Part shown: positions 59,154 through 64,000 of the stretch, in pieces
How the letters are laid out: every line of letters starts with the position of its first letter
How positions within the stretch are numbered: the stretch's first letter is position 1
Origin: Pantoea vagans
GTDB taxonomy: Bacteria > Pseudomonadota > Gammaproteobacteria > Enterobacterales > Enterobacteriaceae
Direction: 5' to 3'
Assembly: GCF_004792415.1 (NCBI RefSeq)
Contig: NZ_CP038853.1
Span: 1,116,001 to 1,180,000, forward strand
Length of the DNA stretch: 64,000 nt
Position numbers and translations under genes: made by a program
Notes under the pieces: generated by a model
What the model was told of the DNA's origin: nothing
Seen by the model: only the letters and a program-made list of their open reading frames with translations
The model's database searches: none

Positions 59154-61361
59154 ATGATTATCAGCCTACCGCTTTTGAAAGCGAAAGATGCCCATGAAAC
59201 TGATGCGGCCTGGATTGAAAGAGTCATGACCGTAGTTGACCGCCGTGGGTATCCGGTTAACGGTTATGGTTCGTGGCATGGCGGAATACATATACGTCAG
59301 ACTGACGAAGGGAGACCTGCTGAGAGCGTGCGGGCGATAGCGTATGGTACCGTAGTTTCACTCCGCAAAAGCTCAGACAAGCGCGATCAGGCACCATTTA
59401 ACATCAACGCCGATAAACCCAATACAAAGGGGAGTGATGATGGTTATGTGCTGATAAAGCATGAAACCGAGATCGGTAGCGGTGATGAAGCAAAAGTGGC
59501 TTTCTACTCCCTATACATGCACCTGAAGTCGCTGGCTGAAACTGTTAAAGCCGGTGAGAAAGTTTACCGTAAGGATCCGTTAGGCCTTCCGGGCATGGTG
59601 GATGGAGTCAATGCTTTCCATTTCCAGATTTTCTGCGATGACGACAACATCAGCAAGCTGACGGGCAGGAAAACAGGAGAGCTGGATATTTCGAAGAATG
59701 GCCGCACTGATGCGGTTTACGGTGATATTCACTTTTATCTGCCTCCGCAGACAAAGTTTTATGACAAGGCCCCAGCAGATAACAGCACGTCTATCACCGG
59801 ACTTTCTGAGCTCTATACCAGCAATGCGCCTCTGTATGCCAGCATGACTCTGGCCCAAGGCAACTGCACGATGGTAACGCGGCAGAAAAATACGCAGGTT
59901 GACGGGAAATATGATCTGCTGGGCGAGCCACTGGTTAATGCTGATGGCAATGACTACGAATACAATCTCTATAAAACCGCGATGCGGAATTATAAGGAAA
60001 GCCCGAGTGCCGGGTTCGAATTACTTCGCTTTGGGCGGGTAATCAACACGGACAATGAAACCCTCGTACCGGCAGACGCGCCATTATGGATGACGGTCAA
60101 TTACCCCGGGGGAAAGGGGGTAGTCAATCTTGCTGATTCCGGTATTAAAAAGTTTAGTGACGCTGATTTCCCTCACTGGACGGGCTGGCAGTTGGTTGAT
60201 GACGATAGTGACAGCGACAGCCAGTGTAATTCAGCCGCCATTAAGAAACTTCAGAAAGATGGTGAGTTCGGTAACCAGTGCGGAAAGCTAATCTGTCATT
60301 TCCCGTTTGAATGGGAAAGAAGTACGATCGACACCCGCTTCTCGTGGCTGAAAACGGGAAGTGAAGAGCATGATCCGATGACGGAAGAAGATTACGAAAA
60401 ATTTAAAGCTCATGCAGAAGCGCTGTGCTTCGAATCAGCATTCAGTAGCGGAAGCATTTGGCACTTCAATCCCACTAAACTTATAAATAATTTGAGAGCG
60501 TGCGGCTGGCTTAGCCATGAAGAAATTTCCTCCATGATTCCAAGGAAATATTATGAAGGCTACCCCAGCAAACAAGTTAATGTGACTGTTCCATGGGCTA
60601 CTTCGTTTGGTCGGTGGGAGAAGTATGTGAAAGATTTTAACAATACGTGTAATAAGTACAATATAATTTCCCCTCTAAGGCGTTCTGCATTTTTAGGACA
60701 GATTTATATTGAGACTGGAATGCTCAGGACAATGACTGAAGGCGGGAAGGGGCAGAAAAATAGTAAAGGTAAGTTTGTATCCCCAGCGGCTGAGTATTAC
60801 CAGCCATTTTATGGCAGAGGTTTCATGCAGCTAACTTGACCGCAAAATTTCGATGACTATAGAAAATTTAGAACGAAAGAGAAGCTGCCTGATGAAACTT
60901 CAGGGTATGCTTACGATGATAGTCGAATAACAAATGTAAGTGAACACTACTGGGCAGATCCAAGAAAGACAGTTGTAGATAAGCATACCCATGAAAAACA
61001 AACGGTTATTGATGATAAACTATTAAAAAGATGGCACCCACGTTACGATCCTAAAATTGTTGCTGAAGATTCGTTCTGTGCAACTGATAGTGCTGGTTTT
61101 TATTGGGTTTCAAAACATCATAGCCACGAAATTAATATTAATCGAGTCCCGGACAATGGAATTACGTCAGAATCAATTGGTAGATGTTCAGTTCTGGTTA
61201 ATGGTGGCGGGTATGGATATTTTGAAAGGCAAGCGTATACACGATATGCATTTTATTATTTAAATGATTCTATTATTACAAATTTCAAGGAAGTAATTGA
61301 AGTTCAAAAAGGAAGAAGCTCGGTAAAAATCATCGTTGATTATACAAAACAATGTAAGTGA
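59154..61361 (+). pseudogene. T6SS peptidoglycan-hydrolase effector (M23-like + GH19/lysozyme-like), interrupted by an in-frame TGA
   Basis: One frame runs from ATG 59154 to TGA 61359-61361 (735 codons) broken only by a TGA at 60837-60839 (codon 562). The N-terminal part (residues about 30-200) is M23/LytM-like: WHGGIHIR (H42, H46), YMHL (H123) and FHFQIF (H156). The C-terminal part is GH19/lysozyme-like: FLGQIYIETGM with likely catalytic E520, then GRGFMQLT-stop-PQNFDDYRKF. After the stop, 173 more residues read on, including DSAGFYWVS, RVPDNG, ESIGR and LVNGGGYGYFERQAYTRY, typical of this family. The conserved residue at the stop is Trp in relatives (QLTW). It lies 14 bases after vgrG and before exported immunity candidates, so it is a cargo effector. 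Confidence 0.85.
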
Positions 61362-61369
61362 GGTATGAC

Positions 61370-61978
61370 GTGATTACGAAAAATATATTTTTATTGTTGG
61401 GTTTAGTTAGTTTTGTTAACTTTTATTCTTCAGGTGCACTTGCGAATGCCACGGATGTTTCAACAGCAGTAAAAAATTATACTTTTAAAGATGGGGAGCC
61501 TTACGGCCTCTCCCAAGTCTACCAAATTAATGCCCCTGATGCAGGGTTTCAACCTTACTATGTTTTTCTTAAATTAGGTTTTGATAATGCATACCCATTT
61601 GTATTTAATCGTGAAGGTGTGCCAGGGAAAGATGAGCCTTATAGTCGATGCAATGTAGTACTCAAGGTTAAAGATCAAAATTTTATACCAGATAGGAGGT
61701 TTAAGTCAGGATATGCAGAAGATTCTGAGCCATGTCTCGGTATAGAGAAACTGAGAGTTGTGCAAGGTAATAATGATATTAAATGGTATGTAACTTATGC
61801 TCTATATCAATCAGAAGGTGACACACCAGAAAAAACAGAAGAGGTTTACTTTTATTCAGGTGGCCATTTTTGCTTCTCAAAAGAAATTAGCAAAAAACTA
61901 GCTGCGGAGAAAATTTCAATGATAGAGTTAAAGAATATTAACTTAGGCAAGAAAGACTTCGAAGAATGCGCAAAGTAA
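61370..61978 (+). CDS. Candidate periplasmic immunity protein of the T6SS effector
   Basis: The 202-residue protein has a clear signal peptide (ITKNIFLLLGLVSFV, cleaved near GALANA) and four cysteines in the mature part. Export fits neutralisation of a cell-wall hydrolase in the periplasm. It starts at GTG 61370 with GAGG six bases upstream; a second GTG at 61358 would overlap the effector stop (GTGA). Its lower GC matches the module. I do not recognise the family; the immunity role rests on position and export. Confidence 0.7.
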   Translation: MITKNIFLLLGLVSFVNFYSSGALANATDVSTAVKNYTFKDGEPYGLSQVYQINAPDAGFQPYYVFLKLGFDNAYPFVFNREGVPGKDEPYSRCNVVLKVKDQNFIPDRRFKSGYAEDSEPCLGIEKLRVVQGNNDIKWYVTYALYQSEGDTPEKTEEVYFYSGGHFCFSKEISKKLAAEKISMIELKNINLGKKDFEECAK

Positions 61979-62042
61979 AATTCAGAGAATCGACTCAAAT
62001 ATTCGCCTTGTTGTAAGTCTGAGGAAAAAATAAGGCATTATC

Positions 62043-62497
62043 ATGAAATGTATTTTTTTCTTTCTGTGCTTTTTTACAAATTTTGCATTTGGTTTTGGTA
62101 ATGACATTTTAGATGTTAATAGTGCAAAAAATATTTCTGCAAAGGTTTTGCTGAAAGATAATGATTCGTTGGAAGTATCAGTTTTAGAAGCCGGCAAGCA
62201 GGTTAATCTAGAAAATGTTGATGTGTCATCGGAGAAAAAAATCACATTACATTTAAAGATTACAATCGTGATGGCTATAAAGATTTTAGTATTTAACATC
62301 TGGATGAGGGAATGGGTACTTATAAAATCTATAGGTTTTTTCTCTTTTCCCCTGCTGGCAAAAAGTTCAAAGAGATAAAGCCTACATGTGGCGATAACTT
62401 TGTTAACGTAAGGGTTGAAGGTCATGATCTGATTAATATGATTTATGACGATAACACTCCAAAGTCATGCTCTATCTCCCTCAAACGTCTTAAATAA
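62043..62497 (+). pseudogene. Frameshifted exported XAC2610-like immunity/lysozyme-inhibitor gene
   Basis: The gene opens with a signal peptide (MKCIFFFLCFFTNFAFGFG) and runs in one frame to a run of seven A bases at 62235-62241. Beyond it the sense continues in another frame as TFKDYNRDGYKDFSI, a stop TAA at 62294, then HLDEGMGTYKIYRFFLFSP and on to SLKRLK before TAA at 62495. An eighth A would restore the first junction. The DYN-x-DGY-x-D motif is typical of XAC2610-related proteins. Two lesions show that the gene is inactive, or nearly so. Confidence 0.7.
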
Positions 62498-62649
62498 CTA
62501 CATTCGATATGTAAGCGTGAGAGATAGATTTGATGGAGTTAAAGAAATATTTAATTGAAAAATTGTATCAATGGCCGAAGTCCGGGGAAAAGTGAAATTC
62601 ATAGTCATTAGGACATCCCTGAAAGGATGTACGCACAGGACGTAATGTT
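62498..62649 (+). other. Short gap with a 20-codon fragment
   Basis: Between the two broken genes, 62533-62595 could encode MELKKYLIEKLYQWPKSGEK. It has no clear ribosome-binding site. It may be the tail of an effector lost from the module, as immunity genes usually follow one. Confidence 0.25.
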
Positions 62650-63260
62650 ATGAAAAAAGTTTACATACCATTCATTATCGGTTTTAGTTCTTTCTCTATG
62701 GCTTCTGTTCTTGCTGCTAACGCAGGATTTGTATCTGTAACCAGAACCCTGTCACCTGATTCAAGTGCCAACATTTCTTCGTCATCCAGTTTGATGCATG
62801 CAATATGGATTTTAGTGAGTTTAAATAACCTGCATTGTCTGATGATGAGTACTTCCAAAAAAATCACCAATATCGGAGTGGACTTGCCTGTATTCTGGTG
62901 AAGCATTTGAAGCAGGATATTATGTAAAGCAAGTTAAAAAAAAGGGTGACAGTGTTAGTGTCACTGATAATAAAATTTTTATGACTACAAAAATAAGGTA
63001 TGGAAATCAATTTCGGATGCTACATATGTGAAAAATGGTAAGGCAAATCATCCATCTCTATTTCAGGTTAAAAGTGAAAATGCATCTGGTTTTATGGCTG
63101 TTAATGCCATGGCGAAATTTAAAGATGGATCGCCAGGCCAGAGTGTTTGTTTTTTTTGATACATAATAATAATGCCCTATGTGGTTCTGGTGTTAATTCT
63201 TCGGATGATAAAGGTGAAGATTTATCTAAAAAAACATTGAAATTGCTTGGGAGCATTTAA
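62650..63260 (+). pseudogene. Heavily decayed exported protein gene (third immunity-like gene)
   Basis: The start encodes a clear signal peptide (MKKVYIPFIIGFSSFSMASVLAAN). The sense then jumps between frames several times: VIQFDACNMDFSEFK, then SDDEYFQKNHQYRSGLAC, then YSGEAFEAGYYVKQVKKKGD and SVSVTDNKIF, then YKNKVWKSISDATYVKNGKA and SGFMAVNAMAKFKDGSPGQS, and finally NNNALCGSGVNSSDDKGEDL to TAA at 63258. At least four frameshifts or stops are needed to join them. I do not know the family; export and position suggest immunity. Confidence 0.65.
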
Positions 63261-63316
63261 TTTGATGGTGACTAGCCTTAGTTAAAATTTGGAAATTTTA
63301 AAGTATGAGAGTGTGA

Positions 63317-64000
63317 ATGTCGTATTCCCTGAAAGATCTTCCGAAATGTTATCCTCGGCAAGTTCCACCTAAAATATCCCGTTGGCTTGCCGTATTGGTT
63401 GCGATGCTGGGCATCAACGTGATCCTTATGCGGATATTCGGACGATACATCGATAACAGTCACTTCTGGATGTTGGCCATTAGCACAACATTAGTTATAT
63501 GGATTGTGAGTTTCACTATTCGCATGTGGATCTGGTCATTACAGGACAGTAAAGCGAATGGTTTTGACCGGCGTCGGGAACAATGGATCTTGAGTGAGAC
63601 CCGTAGGGCTCGTCGTGCGCTTCAGGTGCTGAATACGACATTTATTACAGCCCATCAGGAAGACGAACAGCGTTGTGTCGCTCTTAAAATACTCAATAAT
63701 CACAGCATTATCATTTCGCAGTCGGACTGGAAAGGCGAAAAAAGCAGGAGGCTGAGTCGTATTAGGGCGGAACCAGAAGATACTCCTGCATTGGTCATCT
63801 CACGTCTGTTCTCTGAACTCATTACTGATCTTCCAGTTCACCACTTTCCAGAGAACACTTCGCTTGTTGTCATCCTCGATGTCTCGTCATCTCTGTCATT
63901 CCCTGCTGTCAGAAATATCTGGCAGGAAGCCTGGCAGGAGAGTGGCATGACCTGCGCTATTGAGTACACAGACAGCAATGGGCCGGGGGTAGTCAGCCAC
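63317..64000 (+). CDS. Two-helix membrane protein, 3' end outside the window
   Basis: From ATG 63317 the frame is open for 228 codons to the window edge. The N-terminus (YSLKDLPKCYPRQVPPKISRW) is cytosolic-like. It is followed by two TM helices (about residues 24-44 and 51-72), a basic, Arg-rich helix (RRREQWILSETRRARRAL) and an alpha/beta region with VVILDVSSS. I do not recognise the family. Directly after a VgrG module it may belong to the T6SS cluster or be the next accessory gene. Confidence 0.7.
   Translation, partial: MSYSLKDLPKCYPRQVPPKISRWLAVLVAMLGINVILMRIFGRYIDNSHFWMLAISTTLVIWIVSFTIRMWIWSLQDSKANGFDRRREQWILSETRRARRALQVLNTTFITAHQEDEQRCVALKILNNHSIIISQSDWKGEKSRRLSRIRAEPEDTPALVISRLFSELITDLPVHHFPENTSLVVILDVSSSLSFPAVRNIWQEAWQESGMTCAIEYTDSNGPGVVSH

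Noticed and set aside
60840..61361. The DNA after the effector stop as a separate gene
   Set aside because: It reads on in the same frame with the second half of the GH19-like domain and has no start codon or ribosome-binding site near 60840.
62661..62906. An 81-codon minus-strand frame inside the third immunity-like gene
   Set aside because: It is the shadow of a signal-peptide gene with a clear plus-strand start at 62650.

Overview
ORGANISM. The window looks like the chromosome of an Enterobacterales plant- or environment-associated bacterium, most likely Pantoea (Erwiniaceae). The backbone tktB-talA, hemF-amiA-ypeA, cysPUWAM, crr-ptsI-ptsH, cysK-cysZ-zipA-ligA, the tRNA-Val/Lys cluster, gltX, tRNA-Ala pair, nupC/mntH, glk, pyrSR(ypdAB) and alaC follows the E. 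coli 51-55 minute region closely. The E. coli genes missing from it, and the presence of an indolepyruvate decarboxylase gene (ipdC) next to glk, point to Pantoea. This is inferred from protein resemblance and gene order; no database search was run. LAYOUT. 0-9.5 kb: DUF1176 protein, AmpH, transketolase/transaldolase operon behind a sigma-S-like promoter, haem and murein enzymes, and small YpeA/YfeZ/YfeY genes. 9.7-14.5 kb: sulfate/thiosulfate uptake (cysPUWA), a strong terminator, then cysM. 14.7-16.7 kb: an OmpR/CpxR-type two-component pair. 16.7-25.2 kb: PTS operon (minus strand, Cra-like operators upstream), cysK, cysZ, zipA, ligA, ypeB. 25.3-30.7 kb: yfeH/yfeR, a FlxA-like protein, a four tRNA-Val plus tRNA-Lys operon that ends in 177-base tandem repeats resembling the E. 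coli tyrT/RtT arrangement, then gltX and a YfeC-like regulator. 30.8-40 kb: FNT channel, two tRNA-Ala, nupC, mntH with a MntR-like operator, a YpeC-like protein, aldo/keto reductase, ipdC, glk. 40-44.7 kb: pyruvate-sensing pyrSR, a GNAT acetyltransferase, alaC and the unlisted 24-residue ypdK. 44.8-55.5 kb: accessory genes: EmrAB-type efflux divergent from an IclR regulator with Usp and a membrane protein, small lipoproteins, an SMP-30 lactonase, the pyruvate transporter yhjX, a YmgB-like connector, EamA exporter and AraC regulator. 55.5-64 kb: a lower-GC type VI secretion (T6SS) module: a gene-poor 1.3 kb stretch, vgrG, a two-domain peptidoglycan-hydrolase effector interrupted by one in-frame TGA, an intact exported immunity candidate, two decaying exported immunity-like genes, and a two-helix membrane protein cut by the window end. 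HOW IT FITS TOGETHER. Three circuits stand out. (1) PyrSR at 40-42 kb and its known E. coli target yhjX at 51.7 kb lie in one window, and a recognisable PyrR repeat pair sits in front of yhjX. (2) Sulfur uptake (cysPUWA, cysZ) and both cysteine synthases (cysK, cysM) are all here. (3) The T6SS module shows effector inactivation together with layered immunity-gene decay, the most unusual part of the window.
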